A stretch of 64,000 bases of DNA from Algibacter mikhailovii. Lineage in GTDB: Bacteria > Bacteroidota > Bacteroidia > Flavobacteriales > Flavobacteriaceae. The first letter of the stretch is position 1. Every line of letters starts with the position of its first letter. Made by a program: the position numbers and the translations under genes. The DNA is taken from the NCBI RefSeq assembly GCF_014651495.1, contig NZ_BMWZ01000004.1, positions 1 to 64,000 of the forward strand, written 5' to 3'. Positions 45,125 to 55,137 of the stretch are shown piece after piece. Under the pieces are notes generated by a model. It saw only the letters and a program-made list of their open reading frames with translations, was not told the origin of the DNA and did no database searches.

Positions 45125-46156
45125 CTATAACTTTATGGTTCCTAGTGCCAATAATAAAACGAATACTATATACGGCAATATAGCCCCAAAGCCAACTATT
45201 GAACCTAGAACCATGAATACAATAAGCAGATAAAGTGGAAATATGGTAATAGCCATGGCGAACCTAAACGTAGACAGAAACTCCTTTTCCTTAACTTTCG
45301 GTTCAGCAATAAACTTCCAAATTAGGTACGGCGGTAGTGTATTACATATTAGTAAAAACTTAAATATTTTACTGAGTGTACTTAAGCTATTCTTTTTTCC
45401 AACCGTACAATTAACAAAATTTGACGCCAAACATTGATTTACGCGATGTGGATCCAGAAAATCAACCCGTAATGCCTCTAATCTTTCAAGTTTATTTTTA
45501 TAGTCATCATTAGGAATATGTGTTGTTAAGTTAGAAATTTCAAATTGCACTTTTGTTTTCAGCTCTGCTACGCCATTGTTCCTATTCTTAACCATATAAT
45601 CTTTTGCCTGAATGGGCTCTCCAAAATAAATAGCACATTCATCCGGGAATTTACTGGGATTCCTAAAGTTTAACCCGACAGGAACCAACTGTAAATTGAT
45701 ATTGGGATATTTCTCTAAAGTATCCATTATAATACGTGTAAACCCCTTACTTAACGGTCTTACTGTTCTTTTTAAATTATGATTGCCCTCTGGAAATATA
45801 ACAACCGTTTCATTATTATTCAACAATTTAGAACAAGTCTCAAAAATGACATTATTATTGGATAAATTACTCCAACCATCTCGAATCCTATATACTGGCA
45901 ACATTTGTAAACTTTTTAAAACTGCAGTTATGACAGGCTTATTAAATACTGCTGCTCTGGTCAAAAAATAAGCAAAACGGTCACATTTTACAGCTATAAT
46001 TAAGGCATCTAGCAAAGCATTTTGGTGATTACTTAAAAGTAAAACCGGTTGTTTTTTAGGAATATGAGCCACATCAAAAACGTGTATTTTCTTAAAGTAG
46101 AAGAATAATCCCAGACTCACATAGGATTTAATAAAAGTCAACCAAATAATTTTCAC
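45125..46156 (-). CDS. Lysophospholipid acyltransferase (PlsC/GPAT-like)
   Basis: This 343-residue membrane-associated acyltransferase has the His-Asp motif SNHQNALLD (H44, D50; HX5D spacing rather than the usual HX4D, as in Gpt2-like relatives). Block III is FPEGNHN and block IV VPVGLNF. Two or three C-terminal TM helices lie within 275-343. It starts with GTG overlapping the BASS gene stop by 4 nt (GTGA), so translation is coupled. It likely acylates glycerol-phosphate lipids; exact substrate is not determined. Confidence 0.85.
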   Translation of the reverse strand: MKIIWLTFIKSYVSLGLFFYFKKIHVFDVAHIPKKQPVLLLSNHQNALLDALIIAVKCDRFAYFLTRAAVFNKPVITAVLKSLQMLPVYRIRDGWSNLSNNNVIFETCSKLLNNNETVVIFPEGNHNLKRTVRPLSKGFTRIIMDTLEKYPNINLQLVPVGLNFRNPSKFPDECAIYFGEPIQAKDYMVKNRNNGVAELKTKVQFEISNLTTHIPNDDYKNKLERLEALRVDFLDPHRVNQCLASNFVNCTVGKKNSLSTLSKIFKFLLICNTLPPYLIWKFIAEPKVKEKEFLSTFRFAMAITIFPLYLLIVFMVLGSIVGFGAILPYIVFVLLLALGTIKL

Positions 46157-47055
46157 TTTACTTCATTTTTGTTAGACCAATATAGCGCTAATAATAACCC
46201 AGAAATAATGTGCCAAATACCCCAAAAGGCAGCTAAAATAGCCATGCCTCCTAAACCATCAAAAAAAGTAAAAATCAGTAATAAACCAAGTCCTGAATTT
46301 TGAATACCTGTTTCTATGGCTAAGGTTTTTCTGTTTTTAAAAGACAAACAAAATAATCGGGCAACCGAATATCCTAAAAGAATAGCTATAATATTATGTA
46401 ATATTCCAATAGTTAAAACATGGTGAATATAAGTATTAAAAACATCCAGGTTTTTGGAAAAGGCAATAATAACAATCGCGACAAAAATAAGTATAGACAA
46501 AGGCTTCAAGACCTTCGATATTCTTAAAGCCAACAATTCATATTTATATCTCAATAACATGCCTAAAATCAAAGGAATCCCCAAAATCAAAACAACTAGC
46601 TTAATTAGCTCATATGAATTCAATTGAACAGTACGTAATATTTCAGCGGTAGGCCCATACAAGCCGCTGTAAAACTGAAAATTAAAGGGTGTCATTACTA
46701 TCGCTAAAAATGTTGCGATGGCAGTTAGGCTAATTGAAAGCGCCGTATTACCTTTTGCCATATGTGTCATAAAATTAGAAATATTACCTCCTGGGCAGGC
46801 TGCAACCATAAACATTCCTAAGGCAATACTTGGTTGTGGTTGTAATAAAACGACCAAAATGAATGTAATAAATGGCAATAAAACGAATTGACTTAAAACA
46901 CCAATTAAAACTGGTTTTGGTTGTTTTCTTAGCGCACTAAAATCATCAAAAGTTATCCCTAATGCCACGCCAAACATTACTATACCTAAGGCTATATTTA
47001 AAACCCATAAACCATTACTGTCAAAGTTAATTCTAACCTTATCTAATTCTTGCAT
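46153..47055 (-). CDS. Bile acid:sodium symporter family (BASS) transporter
   Basis: This inner membrane protein of 300 residues has about nine to ten helices. Family marks are ALGITFDDFSALRKQPKPVL, the MVAACPGGNISNFMTHMAKGNTALS sodium-site region and ETGIQNSGLGLLLIF. Bacterial BASS proteins import organic anions or keto-acids, and the substrate here is unknown. It is coupled with the acyltransferase gene downstream and starts 3 nt after csaA ends. Confidence 0.9.
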   Translation of the reverse strand: MQELDKVRINFDSNGLWVLNIALGIVMFGVALGITFDDFSALRKQPKPVLIGVLSQFVLLPFITFILVVLLQPQPSIALGMFMVAACPGGNISNFMTHMAKGNTALSISLTAIATFLAIVMTPFNFQFYSGLYGPTAEILRTVQLNSYELIKLVVLILGIPLILGMLLRYKYELLALRISKVLKPLSILIFVAIVIIAFSKNLDVFNTYIHHVLTIGILHNIIAILLGYSVARLFCLSFKNRKTLAIETGIQNSGLGLLLIFTFFDGLGGMAILAAFWGIWHIISGLLLALYWSNKNEVK

Positions 47056-47058
47056 AAA

Positions 47059-47394
47059 TCAATTTACCGGGGTTCCATTTTTTACTTCTGAATTCGGCTT
47101 CAAAAGTATAACCTTTTTGCCATCTACTGCTCCCAAAACCAAACATTCACTCATATATTTACCAATTTGTTTTCTTGGAAAGTTGACTATTGCTATAATC
47201 TGTCTTTGAACCAAATCCTCTTTTTTATAAAGTGTGGTAATTTGAGCGGAGGTCTTTTTGATGCCCAATGGACCAAAGTCAATGGTCATTTTATAGGCTG
47301 GCTTTCTGGCTTCTGGAAAGTCATAAACTTCAAGAATAGTGCCTACCCTAAAGTCTATTTTCTTAAATTCTTCAAAAGATATTATATCTTGCAT
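47059..47394 (-). CDS. csaA: tRNA-binding domain protein CsaA
   Basis: This 111-residue OB-fold protein of the EMAP/CsaA type has ISFEEFKKIDFRVGTILEVY, then KMTIDFGPLGIKKTSAQI, the conserved IIAIVNFPRKQIGKYMSECL and the end VILLKPNSEVKNGTPV. CsaA is described as a dimeric export-related chaperone that also binds tRNA. It is the first of three minus-strand genes. Confidence 0.92.
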   Translation of the reverse strand: MQDIISFEEFKKIDFRVGTILEVYDFPEARKPAYKMTIDFGPLGIKKTSAQITTLYKKEDLVQRQIIAIVNFPRKQIGKYMSECLVLGAVDGKKVILLKPNSEVKNGTPVN

Positions 47395-47441
47395 TGCTTA
47401 AAAATACAAATAATCACGAACTTTGAATAAAATTCTAAACT

Positions 47442-47999
47442 ATGGCACGTACACAATCAAATATGCTTCCTCTTGGAACAAAAGCACCTCATTTTAATTT
47501 ACAAGATACAGTATCAGGAGAACATGTGAGTCTAAACGATCTAAAAGGCAATATAGGCACAGTCATTATGTTTATATGCAACCACTGCCCTTTCGTGATT
47601 CATGTTAATAAAGAACTGGTTGCATTATCTAATGACTATATTTCAAAAGGTATTTCATTTGTGGCTATTTCAAGTAATGATGCTATTAATTATCCACAAG
47701 ATTCACCTGATAAAATGAAAGTGCATGCAGAAGTTGAGAACTATGCGTTTCCATATTTATACGATGAAACCCAGGAAGTAGCGAACGCCTATAATGCGGC
47801 ATGTACACCAGATTTTTATATTTTTGATAAGGATTTGGAATTAGTTTATAGGGGGCAACTTGATGATTCCAGACCTGGCAATAATCTGCCTGTGAACGGA
47901 AAAGACTTAAGACATGCTTTAGATTGCCTACTAGAGAATAAACAAAATACGGTCAATCAAAAACCTAGTATTGGCTGTAACATAAAGTGGAAAAATTAG
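47442..47999 (+). CDS. Thioredoxin-fold protein (AhpC/TSA-like) with CNHC motif
   Basis: This 185-residue cytoplasmic protein has a peroxiredoxin/TlpA-like fold: LGTKAPHFNLQDTVSGEHVS, then redox motif CNHC (46-49) in MFICNHCPFVIHVNKEL, and CTPDFYIFDKDLELVYRGQLD. This pattern is found in a family annotated simply as thioredoxin family protein. Its stop overlaps the convergent GNAT gene by 4 nt (TTAG). Partner unknown. Confidence 0.88.
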   Translation: MARTQSNMLPLGTKAPHFNLQDTVSGEHVSLNDLKGNIGTVIMFICNHCPFVIHVNKELVALSNDYISKGISFVAISSNDAINYPQDSPDKMKVHAEVENYAFPYLYDETQEVANAYNAACTPDFYIFDKDLELVYRGQLDDSRPGNNLPVNGKDLRHALDCLLENKQNTVNQKPSIGCNIKWKN

Positions 48000-48481
48000 C
48001 GCAAATGTAACTGCCAAATGCCAACATTTTGCCATGCCTCAAATTTGAAGCCTACTTCTTTTAACAGAGCTACATTTTTAAACCCGAATTTTTCATGCAG
48101 TTTAACACTAGCCTCATTAGGAATTGTAAGAACGCCCAAAACGGTGTGAAGTTCAGTTCGTTTTAGTTCTTCTAAAAGTTGAGCATATAATTTTGAACCT
48201 ATCCCCTTACCTTGAGCCCCATGCTTTACATACACTGTAGATTCGGCGACATAATTATAAGCTGGTTTAGGTCTGAATCGGCTGCCATAGGCAAATCCTA
48301 AAATTTCATCATCCACCTCAAAAACAATAAAGGGATAATCTTTATTGATATGATTTAACTTGTTAATAAACGCATCAATTGATAGCGGTTCAATATCAAA
48401 AGTCACTGTAGTATGAAGTACATAATAATTATAAATATCTAATAATGCCTGAGCATCATTTAAATGCACCGATCTAATCAT
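47996..48481 (-). CDS. GNAT acetyltransferase, PAT/MnaT-like
   Basis: This 161-residue protein has the pattern of phosphinothricin/methionine sulfoximine N-acetyltransferases: ALLDIYNYYVLHTTVTFDIEPL, the FAYGSRFRPKPAYNYVAESTVYV strands, acetyl-CoA loop HGAQGKGIGSKLY, and LHEKFGFKNVALLKEVGFKF. Substrate is probably an amino-acid-like amine. It begins directly after the YfiT-like gene ends. Confidence 0.87.
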   Translation of the reverse strand: MIRSVHLNDAQALLDIYNYYVLHTTVTFDIEPLSIDAFINKLNHINKDYPFIVFEVDDEILGFAYGSRFRPKPAYNYVAESTVYVKHGAQGKGIGSKLYAQLLEELKRTELHTVLGVLTIPNEASVKLHEKFGFKNVALLKEVGFKFEAWQNVGIWQLHLR

Positions 48482-49027
48482 CTAAAGCCAACCTTTTCGT
48501 TTCATTAAATTCTCAATATGTGCATAATGATGATTGCTATGCCATGCGTAATTACCAATATTATAAACAAGTTTGACTTCATCATTCGTTTCGGGATGAA
48601 TAAAACTTTTTTTCAAGTCTTCTGACGAACATTTTTTTATCAAATACACTAATTTGAAATGAATAGCCTTTATATGGTCTAAAGACATCCCAATTGGCGC
48701 CGTCTTGGAATCTACTAACTCTGCCCAGCGATCTTCAAAATAAGCCTTAATAACCGGCTTATCTTCGGTTAAAGCCCATTTAAAGCGAGTATAACTGTGA
48801 TGATGACTATCTGAAATATGATGAACAACTTGTCTTATTGTCCAACCACCCGCTCTGTAAGGTGTATCCAGCTGTTCATTGTTTAGTCCTTTAACGAGAT
48901 GCTCTAATCGACTTGGAAAATGTTCTAAAATTGAAATCCAGTCTTCAAGATGTTGCTTTGTAATTGGGTTTGGACAAGTAAACTGTCCAATAGGGTATTT
49001 AAGTTTTTCTATTTCTTGATTTATCAT
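48482..49027 (-). CDS. YfiT/DinB-like metal-dependent hydrolase
   Basis: This 181-residue four-helix DinB-fold protein has YPIGQFTCPNPITKQHLEDW, the metal His residues in RQVVHHISDSHHHSYTRFKW and in AWHSNHHYAHIENL. It matches the YfiT (bacillithiol transferase/putative metal-dependent hydrolase) group. Role in thiol conjugation is known for the BstA relatives, whereas here it is inferred. It is coupled with the downstream GNAT gene. Confidence 0.88.
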   Translation of the reverse strand: MINQEIEKLKYPIGQFTCPNPITKQHLEDWISILEHFPSRLEHLVKGLNNEQLDTPYRAGGWTIRQVVHHISDSHHHSYTRFKWALTEDKPVIKAYFEDRWAELVDSKTAPIGMSLDHIKAIHFKLVYLIKKCSSEDLKKSFIHPETNDEVKLVYNIGNYAWHSNHHYAHIENLMKRKGWL

Positions 49028-49047
49028 ACTTACAAATATAAGAATGA

Positions 49048-49473
49048 CTACGCAATTTCAAGAGATTCAGTTCGTACCCAATGCACTGCAGAAAATAAAG
49101 AATCAAAATGCATTATTTTTTCCTTAAAAAATAATTGTTCTACTAATAGATTAAGCTTACTCATTTGACTGTTAGAAACTACATAATAGCCCTTTAGACC
49201 ATATTGCTGTTTAAAAAACTTTAACCAATCTATGGCCACTACCGAATATGAATGAATACGGTTTGATATATAAATGAGTTCAGTCCCATCAGTGCCAAGG
49301 AAACAAGTGATATCATCAACAATATATTTTGCATGATTATTCCAACTAAAATTAACCCCTTGTTTAATTTCTGATATAATGAAACCATCAAAAATGAATA
49401 CATCCGCAAAGGAATAATTCAATTCTTTTAAAACCTTAGGATATAAATTGGTCTGCTTTACACTTTTCACCAC
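49048..49473 (-). CDS. Hypothetical protein, not recognised
   Basis: A 141-residue protein without signal peptide or membrane segment. It has alternating strand/helix character: VFIFDGFIISEIKQGVNF, ELIYISNRIHSYSVV, KGYYVVSNSQMSKLNLLVEQ and a final HFDSLFSAVHWVRTE. The strand-helix pattern is reminiscent of STAS/SpoIIAA-like proteins, but no motif settles this. It is the first gene of a minus-strand group with the YfiT-like and GNAT genes, 20 nt before the YfiT start. Confidence 0.65.
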   Translation of the reverse strand: MVKSVKQTNLYPKVLKELNYSFADVFIFDGFIISEIKQGVNFSWNNHAKYIVDDITCFLGTDGTELIYISNRIHSYSVVAIDWLKFFKQQYGLKGYYVVSNSQMSKLNLLVEQLFFKEKIMHFDSLFSAVHWVRTESLEIA

Positions 49474-49560
49474 GCGAAATTACGGTAATACACTAATAAG
49501 GAAAAATAAAGTCGTTAAATAATAAAAAAAACGGTCTATAAGTGTGAATACTATAAAAAA

Positions 49561-49595
49561 ATAGAAAAGCACCTACAAAATAGGTGCTTTTCTAT
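49561..49595. terminator. Intrinsic terminator
   Basis: Perfect stem ATAGAAAAGCACCTA / TAGGTGCTTTTCTAT with a 5-nt loop, located downstream of the PPIase gene (minus strand). Confidence 0.85.
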
Positions 49596-49679
49596 TATAA
49601 TTGCTTTAAAAATTTTCAACTTTAGATTTAACTAAGTTGTTCGCCTTACAGTTTTGACAAATCAAAAAAGGCTTCGGTT

Positions 49680-50612
49680 TTACTTTACACCTACCAACTC
49701 CACGTCAAAAATTAAAGTAGCATCGGGAGGAATAACCCCTCCAGCTCCTGCACTACCGTATCCTAAATGACTAGGAATTACTAATCGTGCTTTCGATCCA
49801 ACATTTAAAAGTTGAATACCTTCATCCCATCCCGGAATAACTTGTCCAACACCTAAAGGAAAATCAATAGGTTCATTACGCTTATAAGATGAATCAAATA
49901 CAGTGCCGTCAGATAATTGCCCTTTATAATGCACTGAAACTGTTTTTCCCTTTTCTGCTTTCACCCCATCACCTTCTTGAAGAATTTGATAACGTAATCC
50001 ACTATCTGTACTTTTGAATCCAGCAGCAATTTTATCCAATTCAGCTTCTGCCGCAGCTTTAGCTTCTGCCAATCTTTTTTCCCTTGATCCCTCAAAAGTT
50101 CTAAATGACTCAATGGCATTATAGGCTTCGGCTTCTTCACCAACACGCACAATTTCTAATGATTCTATTTTATCACCTTGAGCAATAGCATCAACCACAT
50201 CTTGCCCTTTTTCAACTTTTCCAAAAACGGTATGTTTATTATCCAACCAAGGCGTTTCAACATGTGTGATAAAAAACTGACTCCCATTTGTTCCGGGACC
50301 AGCATTTGCCATAGACAATACTCCAGGACCGTCATGTTTTAAATCTGAGTGAAATTCATCATCAAATTGATAACCTGGATTACCTGCTCCAGACCCTTGT
50401 GGACAACCACCCTGGATCATAAAATCAGGAATTACTCTGTGAAATTTTAAGCCATCGTAATATGGTGTACCCTGAGGTTTTACAGAGTTTTCCAAATTTC
50501 CTTCTGCTAATGCTACAAAGTTACCAACTGTTCCTGGTGTTTTTTTGTATTCCAGAGCTACCAAGATTTCTCCTTTTGTTGTATTAAATTTTGCGTATAA
50601 TCCGTCTTGCAT
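49680..50612 (-). CDS. Cyclophilin-FKBP fusion peptidyl-prolyl isomerase
   Basis: This 310-residue protein combines two unrelated proline isomerase folds. Residues about 1-165 are a cyclophilin ([45 protein letters not shown]). A charged helical linker spans about 170-200. Residues about 205-310 are an FKBP ([60 protein letters not shown]). There is no signal peptide, so it is cytoplasmic. Such cyclophilin-FKBP dual immunophilins are known from flavobacteria. A -7 box TATCTTTG lies at 50642-50635. Confidence 0.93.
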   Translation of the reverse strand: MQDGLYAKFNTTKGEILVALEYKKTPGTVGNFVALAEGNLENSVKPQGTPYYDGLKFHRVIPDFMIQGGCPQGSGAGNPGYQFDDEFHSDLKHDGPGVLSMANAGPGTNGSQFFITHVETPWLDNKHTVFGKVEKGQDVVDAIAQGDKIESLEIVRVGEEAEAYNAIESFRTFEGSREKRLAEAKAAAEAELDKIAAGFKSTDSGLRYQILQEGDGVKAEKGKTVSVHYKGQLSDGTVFDSSYKRNEPIDFPLGVGQVIPGWDEGIQLLNVGSKARLVIPSHLGYGSAGAGGVIPPDATLIFDVELVGVK

Positions 50613-50950
50613 GATTCTAATTTTTAAGAAAGTGCAAAGATATGAAACTAAGTGAGAAGTATGAATATTGCTTTAAGAAGTATTTATGGAAAAAAAAATG
50701 TTTTAACACCGAAGGACTTTTTGATATAAATAGAGAAAAGAAAATCCATCGTAAAAAACACTATTCCTTTTGTTGTAGAAATCTTGCGCAAAATTGGTTC
50801 TCATTGCTCCCTATTAAGTAACCTATAGACCATGGCCCAAAAGCCTCCAAATTCATATGTAATTATAACGACTGACAAATAACGTCCTTGAATGCACCTT
50901 CAGGCCTATTAAATTTTAAGATTGGGGAAATCAACCTATATAAAGGGCCA
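50613..50950. other. Intergenic region upstream of the PPIase gene
   Basis: 338 nt. Apart from the PPIase -7 box near 50640 nothing is recognised: no ORF with conserved features and no terminator hairpin clear enough to call. Confidence 0.4.
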
Positions 50951-53158
50951 TTAATTAGCTACCTCACTAATGAACTTAATTCTATATAATCGCAGTTCTT
51001 CATCATCATAATCTCCATCAAACTCATCAATAGCATCGTTAATATTATCAGAATCTGATTCCATAAAATACTCATGAATCTCTTCCTGTTGATCTTCGTC
51101 TAGAATATCATGGAGCCAATAATCAATATTTAATTTTGTACCAGAATATACTATGACCTCCATTTCTTTGATGAATTCTTCCATAGTCATACCCTTTGAA
51201 GCTGCAATATCATCAAGAGGTAATTTTCTATCTACATTCTGAATGATATACAATTTATTAGCGGAGTTACTGCCGGTTGATTTTACAACCAAATCATCCG
51301 GGCGAACAATATCGTTTTCCTCTACATATTTGGCTATAAGATTAACAAAGTCTTTTCCGTACTTTTTAGCCTTACCATCGCCTACCCCATGCACGTTACC
51401 TAGCTCTGCTAAACTTATGGGATATTTTAATGCCATATCTTCTAAAGAAGGGTCTTGAAAAATAACAAATGGCGGTACACCTAGTTTTTTTGCGTTCTTT
51501 TTTCGCAAATCCTTTAACATACCCATTAGAACAGAATCTGCAATCGCCGGACCCGCTTTTGCCGCTGTTATAATAGTACCATCTTCTTGCTCTCCTTCAA
51601 AAATATGATCTTCAGTCATCATAAAAGATTCAGGTTTCTTAATAAATGCTTTACCTGAGTCCTTAAGTTTTATAACGCCATAAGTTTCAATATCTTTCCT
51701 TAAATATCCAGAAACCAAAACCTGTCTAAGAAGCGCCATCCAGTATTTGTTATCCTTTCCTTTCCCACTCCCAAAGAAAGGTTGTTCATTCGTTTTGTGC
51801 GAATTAATTAAAGCATTTTCCTTACCAATAATAACATTAACTAAATCTTTTGACTTATATTTTTCATTGGTCTTACTAATAATTTCTAATAATAATTTCA
51901 CATCATCTTTAGCCTCAGTCTGCTTCTTAGGGAATCTAACATTATCATCCATATCGCCACCTTCTCCAGTAGCGTTATCAAACTCCTCTCCAAAATAATG
52001 TAAAATAAACTTTCGCCTTGAAATAGATGTTTCGGCAAATGCAACAACTTCTTGCAATAAAGCTTGACCAATTTCTTGTTCAGCAACAGGTTTGCCTGAC
52101 ATGAATTTCTCTAACTTTTCAATATCCTTGTAGTTGTAAAATGCTAAACAATGCCCTTCTCCGCCATCTCTACCAGCTCTACCTGTTTCTTGATAATAAC
52201 TCTCAATACTCTTAGGAATATCATGATGAATCACAAATCGGACATCAGGTTTATCAATACCCATTCCAAAAGCAATAGTTGCGACCACAACGTCTACATC
52301 CTCCATTAAAAATTTATCTTGATGACTAGACCTTGTCTTTGCATCCAACCCGGCATGATATGGCACGGCATTTATGCCATTTACCTGTAAAACTTGAGCC
52401 AAACCTTCAACCCGTTTTCTACTTAGGCAATAAATAATTCCCGATTTCCCTTCATGCTGTTTTATAAATCTAATAATATCAGCATCAACATCTTTAGTCT
52501 TCGGTCTTACCTCATAATACAGATTGGGTCTATTAAATGATGCTTTGAACGTTTTGGCATTGCCAATACCTAAATTTTTAATTATATCCTCCTGAACTTT
52601 TGGAGTAGCAGTAGCCGTAAGACCTACTATTGGAATGTGCTCTCCAATACGCTTTATTATATGTCTTAAATTCCTGTATTCTGGTCTAAAATCATGTCCC
52701 CATTCGCTTATACAGTGTGCTTCATCTATAGCCATAAATGAAATTTTTACTGTACGCAAAAACTCTACATTCTCTTCCTTGGTTAACGATTCAGGCGCAA
52801 CATATAATAGTTTTGTCACACCATTAACGATATCTTCCTTAACTTGTTTTATTTCAGTTTTATTAAGTGAAGAGTTTAAAACATGAGCAACACCATTCTC
52901 TTTTGAAATTCCTCTTATGGCATCTACTTGGTTTTTCATTAAAGCAATTAACGGCGATACAACTATTGCTGTACCTTCCTGCATTAATGCTGGCAATTGG
53001 TAGCACAGTGATTTACCGCCACCTGTAGGCATTATAACGAATGCGTGTTTTCCTGATAAAATGGTTTCAACTACATCTTCTTGCAACCCCTTAAACTTTG
53101 TAAATCCAAAGTATTTTTTAAGTGCAGCGTGTAATTCTTCTTTTGCTATTAACATCAA
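50951..53158 (-). CDS. recQ: ATP-dependent DNA helicase RecQ
   Basis: This 735-residue 3'-5' DNA helicase acts in recombination and repair. Motif 0 is FGFTKFKGLQEDVV, Walker A MPTGGGKSLCYQ, DEAH box AIDEAHCISEWGHDFRPEYR, motif VI YYQETGRAGRDG. A zinc-less-looking RQC region follows the helicase core, with an HRDC domain at about 555-630 and a C-terminal helical extension (LPLDDIAASKGMTMEEF) ending in an acidic tail. Length is typical for Bacteroidetes RecQ. It diverges from kdsD. Confidence 0.94.
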   Translation of the reverse strand: MMLIAKEELHAALKKYFGFTKFKGLQEDVVETILSGKHAFVIMPTGGGKSLCYQLPALMQEGTAIVVSPLIALMKNQVDAIRGISKENGVAHVLNSSLNKTEIKQVKEDIVNGVTKLLYVAPESLTKEENVEFLRTVKISFMAIDEAHCISEWGHDFRPEYRNLRHIIKRIGEHIPIVGLTATATPKVQEDIIKNLGIGNAKTFKASFNRPNLYYEVRPKTKDVDADIIRFIKQHEGKSGIIYCLSRKRVEGLAQVLQVNGINAVPYHAGLDAKTRSSHQDKFLMEDVDVVVATIAFGMGIDKPDVRFVIHHDIPKSIESYYQETGRAGRDGGEGHCLAFYNYKDIEKLEKFMSGKPVAEQEIGQALLQEVVAFAETSISRRKFILHYFGEEFDNATGEGGDMDDNVRFPKKQTEAKDDVKLLLEIISKTNEKYKSKDLVNVIIGKENALINSHKTNEQPFFGSGKGKDNKYWMALLRQVLVSGYLRKDIETYGVIKLKDSGKAFIKKPESFMMTEDHIFEGEQEDGTIITAAKAGPAIADSVLMGMLKDLRKKNAKKLGVPPFVIFQDPSLEDMALKYPISLAELGNVHGVGDGKAKKYGKDFVNLIAKYVEENDIVRPDDLVVKSTGSNSANKLYIIQNVDRKLPLDDIAASKGMTMEEFIKEMEVIVYSGTKLNIDYWLHDILDEDQQEEIHEYFMESDSDNINDAIDEFDGDYDDEELRLYRIKFISEVAN

Positions 53159-53347
53159 TTTTTAAAAAAAATTTATTACTAATTAAACTTCAAAAAATAC
53201 AATAAATTGTTACCTACAAATTAATATTGTATTTCAAGACCCCTCATTTTTTTTTCCTTAGTTTTGTAGCTAAATTATAATAATGTTCAATTTCATTATC
53301 ACTAAAGATAATAAATTCTTTAAACATCAAACCAAAAATAGTAAATT

Positions 53348-54313
53348 TTGAAAGAGAATGTATCTATTATTGAAATAGCCAAGGACACCATAAAAATGGA
53401 AAGTAATTCTATTTCAAATTTAACTACTTTACTCACCAATGATTTTTCAGAGGCGGTAAAACTTATTTACGATTCAAAAGGCCGAGTTATCATAACAGGC
53501 GTTGGTAAAAGTGCTATTATTGCAAACAAAATTGTGGCTACCTTAAACTCTACAGGGACGCCCTCTGTATTCATGCATGCTGCCGATGCAATTCATGGTG
53601 ACTTGGGTCTAATTCTTGAAGACGATGTTGTTATTTGCATTTCTAAAAGTGGCAATACGCCAGAAATAAAGGTACTTGTTCCGTTAATTAAAAGTGCAAA
53701 AAATAAAATGATTGCCATAACAGGAAACGTGGAATCATTTTTAGGCAAACAAGCCGATTATGTATTAAATACATTTGTTGAAAAAGAAGCTTGCCCTAAC
53801 AATCTAGCCCCTACAACGAGCACCACTGCTCAACTAGTCATGGGAGACGCGTTAGCCGTATGCTTATTAAAATTAAGAGGGTTTACAAGTAAAGATTTCG
53901 CTAAGTATCATCCAGGCGGTGCTTTAGGTAAAAAATTATACTTAAGAGTACATGATATTTCCTCTGCAAATGAAAAACCACAGGTAACCGCAGAGACAAG
54001 TATTAAAGATGTTATTATTGAAATATCGAACAAAATGTTGGGTGTAACTGCAGTCACAGAAAATGATAAGGTTATAGGCATTGTTACGGATGGTGATTTA
54101 AGACGAATGCTAAGCACAGTGCCCGATTTTTCAAAATTAAAAGCTAAAGATATCATGGGTAAAAACCCCATATGTATAGATGTTGACGCCATGGCTGTAG
54201 ATGCTTTAGAGATTATGGAAAACAATGATATTTCTCACTTATTAGTAGAAGACAACGGTAAATACAAAGGTGTTGTACACTTACATCATTTAATAAAAGA
54301 AGGTATAATATAA
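53348..54313 (+). CDS. kdsD: Arabinose-5-phosphate isomerase (KpsF/GutQ family)
   Basis: This enzyme converts ribulose-5-phosphate to arabinose-5-phosphate for KDO and lipopolysaccharide synthesis. It has 321 residues: an SIS domain at about 30-180 (GRVIITGVGKSAIIANKIV, FMHAADAIHGDLG, CISKSGNTPEIK) and two CBS domains to the end. The start is TTG at 53348, because the next ATG (53396) would cut the conserved N-terminal helix EIAKDTIKMESNSI. A TAGTTTTG -7 box is at 53259-53266. tatC overlaps its stop by 1 nt. Confidence 0.9.
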   Translation: MKENVSIIEIAKDTIKMESNSISNLTTLLTNDFSEAVKLIYDSKGRVIITGVGKSAIIANKIVATLNSTGTPSVFMHAADAIHGDLGLILEDDVVICISKSGNTPEIKVLVPLIKSAKNKMIAITGNVESFLGKQADYVLNTFVEKEACPNNLAPTTSTTAQLVMGDALAVCLLKLRGFTSKDFAKYHPGGALGKKLYLRVHDISSANEKPQVTAETSIKDVIIEISNKMLGVTAVTENDKVIGIVTDGDLRRMLSTVPDFSKLKAKDIMGKNPICIDVDAMAVDALEIMENNDISHLLVEDNGKYKGVVHLHHLIKEGII

Positions 54314-55137
54314 TGGCAAAAAAAGATATTAATGAGATGTCTTTTTTAGACCATCTAGAGGATTTACGCTGGCATTTAATAAGAATTTGTTTGGCCGTAG
54401 TTATAGTGGCTACCTTTGCCTTTATTTTTAGCCGATTTATTTTTGACTCGATAATTTTCGCACCGCTAGACATGAGTTTTCCAACTTATGACATGTTGTG
54501 TAAAACGTCTAATTTAATAGGTATTGACACAACCTTTTGTGCCGAAGAAATGCCCATGATATTACAAAACAGAACTATGGCAGGTCAGTTTTCAGCTGAT
54601 ATTTGGACTGCCATATTAGGCGGTTTTATTATATCTTTCCCTTATGTTATTTACCAACTTTGGAAATTTATTAGTCCAGGTTTACACAGTAATGAGCGGA
54701 AACATTCACGTGGCTTTATAATTATTTCTTCATGTCTATTTTTCATTGGCGTACTTTTTGGGTATTTCATTGTAACGCCATTGTCTTTAAACTTTTTAGC
54801 TAACTATAGCATTTCAACTAAAGTGGACAACCAAATAGATATTAGCTCCTATATTGCGCTTGTTAGATCTTCAGCTTTGGCATCAGGTTTAATTTTTGAG
54901 TTACCCATAATAATTTACTTTTTAACAAAAATAGGTTTGGTTACTCCTGCGGTTTTAAGAAAGTATAGAAAATATGCCTTGGTAATAGTACTTATACTAT
55001 CGGCTATAATTACACCACCAGATATAGCGAGTCAAGTTATAGTGGCCATACCAATTCTAATTCTTTATCAAGTAAGTATTTATATTTCTAAAATTGTTGT
55101 TAGAAATCAAGAAAGAGCAGAAAAAAAACAAGCCTAA
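54313..55137 (+). CDS. tatC: Twin-arginine translocase subunit TatC
   Basis: This is the core membrane receptor of the Tat pathway, 274 residues with six TM helices. The signature MSFLDHLEDLRWHLIRI is at the N-terminus, followed by IWTAILGGFIISFPYVIYQLW, KFISPGLHSNERKHSRGFI and the end helix region TPPDIASQVIVAIPILILYQ. It overlaps the kdsD stop (TAATG). tatA is not in the window. Confidence 0.95.
   Translation: MAKKDINEMSFLDHLEDLRWHLIRICLAVVIVATFAFIFSRFIFDSIIFAPLDMSFPTYDMLCKTSNLIGIDTTFCAEEMPMILQNRTMAGQFSADIWTAILGGFIISFPYVIYQLWKFISPGLHSNERKHSRGFIIISSCLFFIGVLFGYFIVTPLSLNFLANYSISTKVDNQIDISSYIALVRSSALASGLIFELPIIIYFLTKIGLVTPAVLRKYRKYALVIVLILSAIITPPDIASQVIVAIPILILYQVSIYISKIVVRNQERAEKKQA

Noticed and set aside
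45125-46156. HX5D spacing of the acyltransferase as a broken active site
   Set aside because: This spacing occurs in the Gpt2-like branch of the family and the other blocks are intact, so it is taken as functional.
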